A DNA stretch of 64,000 nt from JAWOLE01 sp963815655 (GTDB lineage: Bacteria; Acidobacteriota; Thermoanaerobaculia; UBA5066; Gp7-AA6). The stretch is from assembly GCA_963815655.1 (NCBI GenBank), contig CAWFHK010000001.1:1116001-1180000 (forward strand). Direction: 5' to 3'. The first letter of the stretch is position 1; every line of letters begins with the position of its first letter. Below the pieces are notes generated by a model. It worked only from the letters and a program-made list of their open reading frames with translations, was not told the DNA's origin and ran no database searches. Both the position numbers and the translations under genes were made by a program. This document shows positions 44,162-51,997 of this stretch, piece by piece.

Positions 44162-44239
44162 AGGTTTCAGGTTTCAGGTTTCAAGTTTCAAGGGACACAG
44201 CGGAAGAGCGTCTGAAACCTGAAACTTGAAACTTGAAAC
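44162..44239. repeat. 7-bp tandem repeats in inverted arms, units AGGTTTC / YTGAAAC
   Basis: Left arm: AGGTTTC x3 and AAGTTTC (44162-44189). Right arm: CTGAAAC x2, TTGAAAC x2 (44212-44239). Loop of 22 nt. Laid against each other the arms differ only by C/T, so as RNA the 28-bp stem pairs completely with G-U wobbles. The right arm runs into the gpsA stop codon. Confidence 0.85.
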
Positions 44240-45216
44240 TACTCCGGTTTCAACTCTCGGGTCATCAATCGCTCGACGGCCTCCTTCGGAGAGACGCCTT
44301 CGTAGAGGACCCCCTTGACCGCTTCCGCGATCGGCGCCTCGACTCCGGCGGCGGCGGCGATCTTCGGCATCGCGAGGCACGTGCGGACCCCCTCGGCAAC
44401 CTCGGGCATGTCGCCCAGGATCCGCGACAGGGTTCCGCCGCGGCCGATCTCCTCGCCGACACGGCGGTTGCGCGACTCGCGGCCGGTGCAGGTCAGCATC
44501 AGGTCTCCGATTCCGGCGAGCCCCGCGATCGTGCGCTCCTGGCCGCCGCTCGCGCGGACGATCCGGCCGATCTCGGCCAGCCCCCGCGTCACGAGCGCGG
44601 CCAGCGTGTTGTGGCCGTAGCCGAGGCCCGAGACGATACCGGCGGCGATCGCGACGACGTTCTTCAACGCCCCGGCGAGCTCGACGCCGACGAGGTCCTC
44701 CGAGCTGTAGAGGCGAAAGAGCGGACTCGAGAATTCCCTCTGGAGATCGCGCGCCAGGCCGCCCCCGGCCACGACCGCCGCCGTGGGGTCCCCGCGCGCC
44801 AGTCCCTCCGCGAACGTCGGTCCGGAGAGCGCGGCGACCTCGGCCGTCGGATGGAACTCCAGGAGGATCTCCGACATCCGCATCAGCGTCTCCGGCTCAA
44901 CCCCCTTGGCCGCCGAGAGGAAGCGCCGGTTCGCGAGGTTCGCGGGGACCGCGGCGAGGAGCGCGCGAAAGGAGGCGCAGGGCACCGCCACGATGGCCGT
45001 CTCCGAGTGGGCCGCGGCCCGTTCGAGAAGGGGCGTGACGCGGACTCCGGCCGGGATCCGGATGCCCTTGAGCCGTCTCGGGTGGTAACGGCTTTCCTCG
45101 ATCGCCGCGCAGACCCGCTCGTCGCGGCCCCAGAGCAGGACGTCGTGCCCGCCGCGCGCCAGGTGGATCGCGAGGGCGGTGCCCCAGGAGCCGGCGCCCA
45201 GGACCGCGACTCTCAC
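44239..45216 (-). CDS. gpsA: glycerol-3-phosphate dehydrogenase (NAD(P)+)
   Basis: 325 residues. Rossmann motif GAGSWGTALAIHLARGGHDV near residue 7, AAKGVEPETL near 104, SGPTFAEGLARGDPTA near 135, ALKNVVAIAAGIVSGLGYGHN with the catalytic Lys near 185. Makes sn-glycerol-3-phosphate for phospholipids; the preceding gene plsY uses it, a logical pair. Start GTG 45216 overlaps the plsY stop (GTGA). Confidence 0.95.
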   Translation of the reverse strand: MRVAVLGAGSWGTALAIHLARGGHDVLLWGRDERVCAAIEESRYHPRRLKGIRIPAGVRVTPLLERAAAHSETAIVAVPCASFRALLAAVPANLANRRFLSAAKGVEPETLMRMSEILLEFHPTAEVAALSGPTFAEGLARGDPTAAVVAGGGLARDLQREFSSPLFRLYSSEDLVGVELAGALKNVVAIAAGIVSGLGYGHNTLAALVTRGLAEIGRIVRASGGQERTIAGLAGIGDLMLTCTGRESRNRRVGEEIGRGGTLSRILGDMPEVAEGVRTCLAMPKIAAAAGVEAPIAEAVKGVLYEGVSPKEAVERLMTRELKPE

Positions 45217-45809
45217 CCGCGGCCGAGCTTTCGCTCGTCTCCGCGCGCGAGGCGTTTCAAGTTCTCGATGTGCTTGAAGACCACGAGGATCGCCGTCGCC
45301 GCCGCGGCCACGACGGCCGCGCGGGGGGCGTGGGAGAGAAGCCGCGCCGCGGGAGGGAGCAGGACGATCGCGACGACCGAGCCGAGCGAGACGTAGCGGG
45401 TGACGGCGACAATCGCGAGGAAGACGGCGACGCAGGCCGCCGTCGCCAGCGGGACGAGCGCGAGAAACGCGCCGACGGCCGTCGCAACCCCCTTGCCTCC
45501 GCGGAATCCCGAATAGAGCGGGAAGACGTGGCCGAGGACGGCGGCAAATGCCGCGGCCGCCGCGTAGCGCGGATCGGCCGTGACGAGGCGCACGAGGAGC
45601 ACCGCGGCCGACCCCTTCGCGATATCCAGAAGGGCCACCACGGCGGCGAGCCCCTTGCCGTGGGCGCGCAGGACGTTCGTCGCCCCGGCGTTTCCCGAGC
45701 CCTCCGTCCGGATGTCGGAGCCCGTGCGCCAGCGGACGAGCCAGAGCGCGAAGGAGACGGACCCCAGGAGATACCCGGCGACGACGACGAAAGCGGCCGG
45801 CCAGTTCAA
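45213..45809 (-). CDS. plsY: acyl-phosphate:glycerol-3-phosphate acyltransferase
   Basis: 198 residues, about five membrane helices. Motifs: LLGSVSFALWL (1), EGSGNAGATNVLRAHGK (near 38), VLGHVFPLYSGFRGGKGVAT (near 98). Transfers the acyl group of acyl-phosphate to glycerol-3-phosphate at the inner membrane. Start is TTG 45809, sharing TTGA with the thpR stop; it gives the normal family length. Confidence 0.93.
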   Translation of the reverse strand: MNWPAAFVVVAGYLLGSVSFALWLVRWRTGSDIRTEGSGNAGATNVLRAHGKGLAAVVALLDIAKGSAAVLLVRLVTADPRYAAAAAFAAVLGHVFPLYSGFRGGKGVATAVGAFLALVPLATAACVAVFLAIVAVTRYVSLGSVVAIVLLPPAARLLSHAPRAAVVAAAATAILVVFKHIENLKRLARGDERKLGRG

Positions 45810-46411
45810 GCCCGAACCCCTCGGGGCCCGCCGATGAAGGACCATTCCTCCATGGGCGTGTGCGACGCTCCTTCCCGCAGGAGCCGGCTCTCGTAGAAGA
45901 CGCACGACCGCGCCTGCCAGGCGGGAAAGCTCCACGCCGCGATCTCGCTCCGGAAAGCCTCGACCGCGCCGGGCGGCCAGGGGTGGCGCAGGCGCGCGAG
46001 CGTGACGTGAGGATGAAACGGGCGCCTTTCCTCCTGGAGCCCGAGCTCCCGCGCGCGGGTTTCCACTTCCCGCGCCAGCCGCGACACTTCCTCCAGGGCG
46101 GGCGTGGATTCGAATCCGACCCCCAGGACGCGCGCCGGACCCCGAGGAGGGAAGACGACCGGCCCGGCGGCCAGCATCTCTCCCGGAACCGCGCCGGCGG
46201 CCAGCGGAGCGACCGCCTCGGCCAGGGCGCGCGCGGCCTCCGGGGAGATCCGCTCGAAGAACTTCAAGGTCAGGTGCCAGCTCTCCGGCCTCGTCCAGGA
46301 GGCGCGCGGCAGGGACTCCTTCAGGCGAGCGACCAGGTCGCGGGCGCTCTCGACCCAGAGCCCGTCGCTCGGGACCGCGAGGAACGCCCGGATCTTCCCC
46401 TCCCCGCTCAT
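45806..46411 (-). CDS. thpR: RNA 2',3'-cyclic phosphodiesterase
   Basis: 201 residues. Two HxTx motifs of the 2H phosphoesterase fold: H46 (HLTLKF) and H135 (HVTLAR), with N-terminal MSGEGKIRAFLAV. Opens 2',3'-cyclic phosphates at RNA ends; also called 2'-5' RNA ligase. Overlaps cinA (ATGA) and plsY (TTGA). Confidence 0.92.
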   Translation of the reverse strand: MSGEGKIRAFLAVPSDGLWVESARDLVARLKESLPRASWTRPESWHLTLKFFERISPEAARALAEAVAPLAAGAVPGEMLAAGPVVFPPRGPARVLGVGFESTPALEEVSRLAREVETRARELGLQEERRPFHPHVTLARLRHPWPPGAVEAFRSEIAAWSFPAWQARSCVFYESRLLREGASHTPMEEWSFIGGPRGVRA

Positions 46412-47700
46412 CGGCCGGGGCTTCCCGGAGAGCGGAGGGTCTCCGGCTCCTCTTCGATGCTTCGCCGGACGAGCTCCAATCCGTAGAGCGACGCCGCGAG
46501 ACGGACGGCCGCGCGGTCGCCGATGAACTCGCGTTTCTTCGCGGTCTCGGGCCGGCGCCGCGCCGCGAGAGCGAAATGGACGGTTCCGACCGGTTTCTCG
46601 GGAGTGCCTCCATCCGGCCCCGCGATCCCCGTCACGGCCAGGGCGATGCCGGACCCGAAGCGCTCGAGGGCCCCCCGCGCCATCTCGCGCGCGGCCTCCT
46701 CCGAGACGGCCCCGCGCGCCGCGAGCGTCTCCTCGCGCACCGCGAGGAATTCGCTCTTGGAGGCGTTGCCGTAGGAGACGACTCCGCCGAGAAAGTAGTC
46801 GCTCGAGCCGGGGATGTCCGTCACGAGCTTCGCGATCATCCCGCCGGTGCACGACTCCGCCAGGGAGAGCGTCTCCCCCCGCTCGCGCAGGAGGCTCCCG
46901 ACGCTCGCGGCCAGATCCTCACCGGCCCGGCTGAAAATGCGCGATCCGAGGGCCGCCCGGAAGTCCGCCTCCATCTCGTTCAACCTCCGCTCGACCTGCT
47001 CCGGTTCCCCGACGATCCGCAGGTGGAGCTGGACCTCCCCGGGAGACGCGAGGATCGTGACCGGGTCGTCCTTCCACTTCGCGTAGACCGGCGTGACGAG
47101 CTCCTCGACGGCCGACTCTCCCATCCCGGAGACGCGCAGGACCCGCCGGCCGGCGACCGTGCGGCCCGCCCGCTCGCGCAGAACGGGAAGGACGTGCGTC
47201 TCCATGATCTCGCGCATCTCCGAAGGAACGCCGGGGAGGATCACGTACTCCCTCCCGTCCCGCTCGATCCAGAATCCGGGCGCCGTCCCCCGGGGGTTCT
47301 CCAGCACGCGGGCGCCCACGATGAAGTCCGCCTGTTTCTCGTTCGTCGCGGCCATCCTCATCCCGCGGCGCGCGAACCGCTCGCGCATCCGGGCGACGTA
47401 GTCCTCGTCCCGCCGGAGCGCCATCCCGAGCCGCCGGGCCACGGCCGGGACGGTCAGATCGTCCGCGGTCGGTCCGAGGCCTCCCGTCGTGATGAGGATC
47501 TCCGCGGCCGCGGAGGCGAAGGCGATCTCCTCGCCGATCGCCTCGGGATCGTCGGGGACGATGGACTTGCGGACGACCGGGATCCCGACCTCCTCCAGCC
47601 GCGCCGTCAGCCAGAGGGAGTTGGTGTCCTGCCGCAGCGGCGAGAGCATCTCGCTGCCGATCGCGATGATCGCCGCGCGCCGGGCTTGCGGTCCGCTCAA
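46408..47700 (-). CDS. cinA: CinA-family competence/NMN amidohydrolase protein
   Basis: 430 residues. N-terminal MoCF-like domain (IIAIGSEMLSPLRQDTNSLW, TTGGLGPTADDLTVPAVA) and C-terminal CinA domain (about 265-415: SLAESCTGGMIAKLVTDIPG, GGVVSYGNASK, TGIAGPDGGTPEKPVGTVHF). Domains carry ADP-ribose pyrophosphatase and NMN deamidase activity in characterised members. The start is TTG 47700, sharing TTGA with the stop of the ABC-F gene; the longer frame upstream is antisense-like and lacks the motif. Confidence 0.92.
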   Translation of the reverse strand: MSGPQARRAAIIAIGSEMLSPLRQDTNSLWLTARLEEVGIPVVRKSIVPDDPEAIGEEIAFASAAAEILITTGGLGPTADDLTVPAVARRLGMALRRDEDYVARMRERFARRGMRMAATNEKQADFIVGARVLENPRGTAPGFWIERDGREYVILPGVPSEMREIMETHVLPVLRERAGRTVAGRRVLRVSGMGESAVEELVTPVYAKWKDDPVTILASPGEVQLHLRIVGEPEQVERRLNEMEADFRAALGSRIFSRAGEDLAASVGSLLRERGETLSLAESCTGGMIAKLVTDIPGSSDYFLGGVVSYGNASKSEFLAVREETLAARGAVSEEAAREMARGALERFGSGIALAVTGIAGPDGGTPEKPVGTVHFALAARRRPETAKKREFIGDRAAVRLAASLYGLELVRRSIEEEPETLRSPGSPGR

Positions 47701-49649
47701 GAATGACGCTCCGCCGTCGCCCGGTTCTCCTCCTCGGAGAGGGCGGCCCACTCCTCGACGAGCGCGTCGAGCTCCGCGCTCTTCTCCCCCTTTTTCGCGG
47801 CGAGGTCGCGCGAGGCCACCGGCCCGAGCGTCAGCGCCTCCTCCCAGAGGCGCGTCTCCAGCCCCTCGACCTCCCCCTCGATCGCCGCGATCTTCTCTTC
47901 GAGCGCGGCGATCCGCTTGCGCCGGCGCGCGGCCTCCTTCCGGGCCGGCGATTCGGTTCTCCGGGCGACCCGCGCGGCCGGCGCCGGACGCGGGGGCTTC
48001 TCCGGCCCGCCGGCGGCCTCCCCGGGCTGCCGGGGCGGCTCGGGCCGCCGCCGCCTCTGCTCGCGGACATCGGCCGTTTCGGTGTAGTTGCCGTCGAAGA
48101 GGAGCGCCCGGCCTCCCCGCAGGTCGAGGATCCGCGTGGCCAGCCGGTCGATGAAGGCGCGGTCGTGCGACACGAAGACGATCGAGCCCGGAAACTCCTC
48201 GAGCGACTCCTCCAGCGCCTCTCGCGAATCCAGGTCCAGATGGTTCGTCGGCTCGTCCAGAAGCAGCAGGTTGTGCCGCTGGCGCATCACCACGGCGAGC
48301 GTCAGCCGTCCCTTTTCGCCGCCGGACAGGCCGGAGATCCCCGCGAAGACCTCGTCGCCGCGGAAGGCGAAGCGGGCGAGATAGGAGCGCATCGCTTCCT
48401 CGCTCTCCTGCGGGTGCTCGTCCCAGACGGCGTCGATCGCCCGGCGCGCCGGGTCGAGGTCCCTCAGCTCCTGGTCGTAGTACCCGATCGAGACGTCGTG
48501 CCCCGTCTGCGCGCACCCCGCGAGCGGCGGGAGCCGCCCCGCGAGCGTCTTGAGCAGCGTCGTCTTGCCGGTGCCGTTCTCTCCCAGGATCGCGAGGCGC
48601 TCCCCCCGCAGGAGCTCGAAGGAGGCGTCGCGCACGATCGGCACGCCGGCTACGTATCCCGCGTCGAGATGTTTCGCCCTCAGGAAACTGCGCCCCCCGA
48701 TGCGCGCGGCGTCGAACTCGAACGCCACGGACGTCGCGTCTTCCGTCGGCTTCTCGATCCTCTCGACCCGCGCGAGCCTCGTGCGCCGTCCCTTCGCCTG
48801 CCGGGAGTTGACGCCCGCGATGTTCCGGCGGATGTACTCCTTCTCTTTCTCGATGAAGTCCTGCTGCTTCTCGAACGCGCGCGTCGCGGAGAGGACCCGC
48901 TCCGCCTTCTGCCGCCGGTAGGCCGTGTAGCCCCCGGAGTAGGCGGTGAGTTTCCCGTTCTCCAAGTCCACGATCTCCTCCGCCACCCGGTCGAGGAACC
49001 GCCGGTCGTGCGTGACGACGAGGTAAGCCCGGCGCGAGCGCGCGAGGTATTCCTCGAGGAATTCGACGGCGTTGAAGTCCAGGTGGTTCGTGGGCTCGTC
49101 GAGAAGCAGGACATCCGGGGAGGAGAGGATGGCTCTCGCGAGCATCGCGCGGTTCTTCTGGCCCCCCGAGAGCTCCGAGAGGGGCCTGCCGAAGTCCGCC
49201 TTGTCGAAACCGAGCCCGGACAGGGCCTTCTCGACCTCCGCGACCATCTCGTAGCCCCCCTCGTTCTCGAAGCGGTGGGAGAGCGCGTCGTACCGGTCGT
49301 GGACCGCGGAGGAGTTGTCGCCGTCGGCCATCGCGTGCTCGAGTCGCCGCATCTCGGCCTCGATCCGGTGGAGATCCGCGAAGGCCCCGGCCGCGTAGTC
49401 GTGGAGTGATTCGGACAGGTCCCCCGGCAGCTCCTGGTCCACCGTCGCAATACGGACGGCGTTGGCCTTGACGATCTCCCCCGCGTCCGGCTCCTCCCGC
49501 CCGAGGACCATCCGCAGGAGCGTCGTCTTCCCCGCCCCGTTGCGCCCCACGAGCCCGACCTTCTCGCCCGGGTTGTGCTGCCAGGTCACATCCCGCAGCA
49601 CCTCCCTGGGCCCGTAAGCCTTGCGCACGTGGTCGAACCGGTACAACAC
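47697..49649 (-). CDS. ABC-F family ATP-binding protein
   Basis: 650 residues, two ABC ATPase domains: first Walker A GRNGAGKTTLLRM near 36, signature LSGGQKNRAML near 160; second Walker A GENGTGKTTLLKT near 355, signature LSGGEKGRLTL near 450. Interdomain linker about 240-315 and a C-terminal charged coiled coil (about 540-650), as in Uup-like members. No membrane helices; these proteins act on the ribosome or DNA. Start GTG 49649, lying 7 nt after a TAAAAT box and without Shine-Dalgarno. First gene of the cinA-thpR-plsY-gpsA chain. Confidence 0.92.
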   Translation of the reverse strand: MLYRFDHVRKAYGPREVLRDVTWQHNPGEKVGLVGRNGAGKTTLLRMVLGREEPDAGEIVKANAVRIATVDQELPGDLSESLHDYAAGAFADLHRIEAEMRRLEHAMADGDNSSAVHDRYDALSHRFENEGGYEMVAEVEKALSGLGFDKADFGRPLSELSGGQKNRAMLARAILSSPDVLLLDEPTNHLDFNAVEFLEEYLARSRRAYLVVTHDRRFLDRVAEEIVDLENGKLTAYSGGYTAYRRQKAERVLSATRAFEKQQDFIEKEKEYIRRNIAGVNSRQAKGRRTRLARVERIEKPTEDATSVAFEFDAARIGGRSFLRAKHLDAGYVAGVPIVRDASFELLRGERLAILGENGTGKTTLLKTLAGRLPPLAGCAQTGHDVSIGYYDQELRDLDPARRAIDAVWDEHPQESEEAMRSYLARFAFRGDEVFAGISGLSGGEKGRLTLAVVMRQRHNLLLLDEPTNHLDLDSREALEESLEEFPGSIVFVSHDRAFIDRLATRILDLRGGRALLFDGNYTETADVREQRRRRPEPPRQPGEAAGGPEKPPRPAPAARVARRTESPARKEAARRRKRIAALEEKIAAIEGEVEGLETRLWEEALTLGPVASRDLAAKKGEKSAELDALVEEWAALSEEENRATAERHS

Positions 49650-49656
49650 GGCAGGG

Positions 49657-49684
49657 ATTTTAAGCTGTCATGCCGCCTTGTCAT
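49657..49684 (-). promoter_or_regulatory. promoter of the ABC-F/cinA/thpR/plsY/gpsA operon
   Basis: On the - strand ATGACA (49684-49679), 16-bp spacer, TAAAAT (49662-49657), each 5/6 to consensus. The start point would be about 49650, one base before the GTG, so a leaderless transcript is predicted. The -35 lies within the inverted-repeat element at 49678-49761. Confidence 0.5.
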
Positions 49685-49761
49685 CCCGAGCGAAGCGAGG
49701 GATCTGCTCCGGCGGTCTCAAGCCGCGGGGACAGATCCTTCGTCACTCGACTGGGTGACAA
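49678..49761. repeat. intergenic inverted-repeat element (TTGTCATCCCGAG type)
   Basis: Left end TTGTCATCCCGAGCGAAGCG then AGGGATCTG (49678-49706); right end CAGATCCTTCGTCACTCGAC then TGGGTGACAA (49732-49761), imperfect reverse complements. Between them is a smaller GC-rich inverted stretch. This motif is known to me as a dispersed extragenic repeat in many environmental genomes. It fills the gap between the deoA stop and the ABC-F start. Confidence 0.7.
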
Positions 49762-49785
49762 CCGGTGACGGCGCGGCGCGGCTGT

Positions 49786-51090
49786 TTACAGCTTCTCGAT
49801 GGCGAGGGGGGGCGGGGTCGCGGGGGCGTCTCCGATCTCGAACAGGGCGGCAAGCTCCTGCTCCATATTCGGGCGCGGGGCGGGACGGCCGCCCAGGCAG
49901 AGGATCGCCAGCGGCTCCCCCTTCTCGACCCGGTCGCCGACGGTCTTCTCGACGAGGAAGCCGGCGGCGAAATCGATCGTGTCCTCGCGCTTCCTCCGGC
50001 CGCAGCCGATGTCGATCGAGAGGAAGCCCATCTTCTCGGTCTGGATCGAGCGGACGTAGCCCGAGCGGGGCGCGACGGCGGGGATTTTCTTCTTCGGCTG
50101 CGGGAGGAGAGAGACATCTTGAACGACCCGCGGATCGCCCCCCTGGAACTCGATCAGCTCGCCGAACTTCGCCGCGGCGGCCCCCGAGTCGAAAGCCTTC
50201 TCCAGCCGGGAGCGCGCCTCGCCATCCGAGATCTTCGGCTCCGCAAAGGCAAGCATCTCCGCGCCGAGAACCAGGCACAGCTCCCGAAGAAGCGGCGGCC
50301 CCTCGCCTCGCAGACAGAGGATGGATTCCTCCGCCTCGAGAGCGTTGCCGACGGCCCGGCCCAGAGGGCGGCTCATGTCAGTGATCCACCCAGTTGCTTC
50401 CCGCCCCGCAGCCCGTGAGGTATCTACTAGCGCGCGCCCCAGGGCGCGCGCTTCTTCGACGGTCTTCAAGAACGCCCCGTTGCCGGTCTTCACGTCGAAC
50501 ACGATGCCGGTCGTCCCGGAGGCAAGCTTCTTCGAGAGGATCGAGGCCACGATCAGGCCGAGCGACTCGACCGTCCCCGTCACGTCGCGCAGCGCATAGA
50601 GGGTGCGATCCGCCGGGGCGATGGCGTCCGTCTGGGCGAAGAGGGCGGCGCCGACTTTGGTCAGCGCCTCCCGCACCCGCGGCAGGTCGAGGTCCGTCCG
50701 GAAGCCCGGGATCGCGGCGAGCTTGTCCAGGGTCCCTCCCGTATGCCCGAGCCCGCGGCCCGACATCATCCCGACGCGCGCCCCCGCGGCGGCCACGAGA
50801 GGCGCCAGGACGAGCGACACCTTGTCTCCGACTCCTCCCGTCGAGTGCTTGTCCACGACCGGAGCGAGATCTGAAAGGTCCCAGCAGTCACCCGAGTCGC
50901 GCATCGCTTCCGTCAGAGCCGCCGTCTCCGCGGTCGAGAGACCGAGGATCACCGCCGCCATCAGGAACGCGGCGGCCTGATACTCGGGGACTTCTCCGGA
51001 GACGACGCCGGCGACGAGGTAGGCGATCTCCTCTTTCGGCAGCTCCTGGCCTTCTCTCTTCGCCCGCAGGATCTCGTAGACGGTTCTCAT
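49786..51090 (-). CDS. deoA: thymidine/pyrimidine-nucleoside phosphorylase
   Basis: 434 residues. Signature VDKHSTGGVGDKVSL near 83, SGRGLGHTGGTLDKL near 108, FDVKTGNGAF near 195. Splits thymidine/deoxyuridine with phosphate into base and deoxyribose-1-phosphate, which DeoB (encoded at 57141) converts further. Could equally be the broader pyrimidine-nucleoside type (Pdp). Last gene of the nucleoside operon. Confidence 0.93.
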   Translation of the reverse strand: MRTVYEILRAKREGQELPKEEIAYLVAGVVSGEVPEYQAAAFLMAAVILGLSTAETAALTEAMRDSGDCWDLSDLAPVVDKHSTGGVGDKVSLVLAPLVAAAGARVGMMSGRGLGHTGGTLDKLAAIPGFRTDLDLPRVREALTKVGAALFAQTDAIAPADRTLYALRDVTGTVESLGLIVASILSKKLASGTTGIVFDVKTGNGAFLKTVEEARALGRALVDTSRAAGREATGWITDMSRPLGRAVGNALEAEESILCLRGEGPPLLRELCLVLGAEMLAFAEPKISDGEARSRLEKAFDSGAAAAKFGELIEFQGGDPRVVQDVSLLPQPKKKIPAVAPRSGYVRSIQTEKMGFLSIDIGCGRRKREDTIDFAAGFLVEKTVGDRVEKGEPLAILCLGGRPAPRPNMEQELAALFEIGDAPATPPPLAIEKL

Positions 51091-51106
51091 CGGCTTGAAT
51101 TCGGCC

Positions 51107-51997
51107 TCACGAGGGGACGACCCGCGTCTCCAGGCGGCCTTTGCCGCCCGCCTTGGCAGAATACATCAGCCCATCCACGAGCTCGACCATCTGCTCGACG
51201 GAGGCCGGAGGCTTCTCGAACGTCGCGGCGCCGATGGACACGGTCACCGGCCACTGTCCCTGGCGCATCACGTCGGAGAGTTGCGCCTCGAGCTTCCGCA
51301 GGACCGTGTCCGCGTCGGACAGCTCGGTCTGGGGGAGCAGGACCATGAACTCGTCGCCTCCCAGGCGGGCCACGATGTCGTTGACGCGAAGGCTCTTCCG
51401 AATGGCCTGCGCCGTCTGGATGAGGACCCGGTCCCCGGTCTCGTGTCCGAACCGGTCGTTGACCTGCTTGAAGTTGTCCAGGTCCAGATAGGCCACGGTG
51501 AACCGGCCCCCGTAACGCGCCACGCGCTCGATCTCGGCCTCGGCCAGCTCGGCGAAAGCGCGCCGATTGGGGATCTGGGTGAGCGCATCGACACGGGCGG
51601 CGGCCTTCTCGCGCCAGAGCGCCGCCCGCAGCGCGGACAGGAGCGCCGCGAACAGGAGAAAGAACCCGACAAGCAGCACGGCATTGGAATACGTCACCGC
51701 GGAGTCCGCCAAACCGTCCTTCCCCTCGAGAAAGGACTCCAGGAGCCAGACGCCGGCGCCCAGCACGGAGAAGAACACTCCCGCCTGCGGGCCCACGAAC
51801 CAGGCGGCCAGGGCGACCGGGGCCAGGTAAAAGAAGGAGAAGCGGATATCAACGGGAGTCAGATAGGTCGCCAGCGCGATGGCGCAAACGAGCAGCCCGG
51901 CAATCGCGACCACGAAGGCGGGCCGGAGGTGTTCGAGCGATTCCAGAACGGCGCCGAGGGCTCGGCGCGCCAATCCCCTACTGTGCGAGCGATTCAC
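51107..51997 (-). CDS. membrane diguanylate cyclase (GGDEF)
   Basis: 296 residues. Four to five membrane helices (about 15-120, MASE-like), then a GGDEF domain: ALTQIPNRRAFAEL, DLDNFKQVNDRFGHETGD and RLGGDEFMVLLPQ. The catalytic GGDEF motif is intact, so c-di-GMP synthesis is expected. The GTG start at 51997 gives a 20-bp overlap with the amidohydrolase gene; a longer frame lies within that gene. A c-di-GMP enzyme inside a nucleoside operon is unusual. Confidence 0.88.
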   Translation of the reverse strand: MNRSHSRGLARRALGAVLESLEHLRPAFVVAIAGLLVCAIALATYLTPVDIRFSFFYLAPVALAAWFVGPQAGVFFSVLGAGVWLLESFLEGKDGLADSAVTYSNAVLLVGFFLLFAALLSALRAALWREKAAARVDALTQIPNRRAFAELAEAEIERVARYGGRFTVAYLDLDNFKQVNDRFGHETGDRVLIQTAQAIRKSLRVNDIVARLGGDEFMVLLPQTELSDADTVLRKLEAQLSDVMRQGQWPVTVSIGAATFEKPPASVEQMVELVDGLMYSAKAGGKGRLETRVVPS

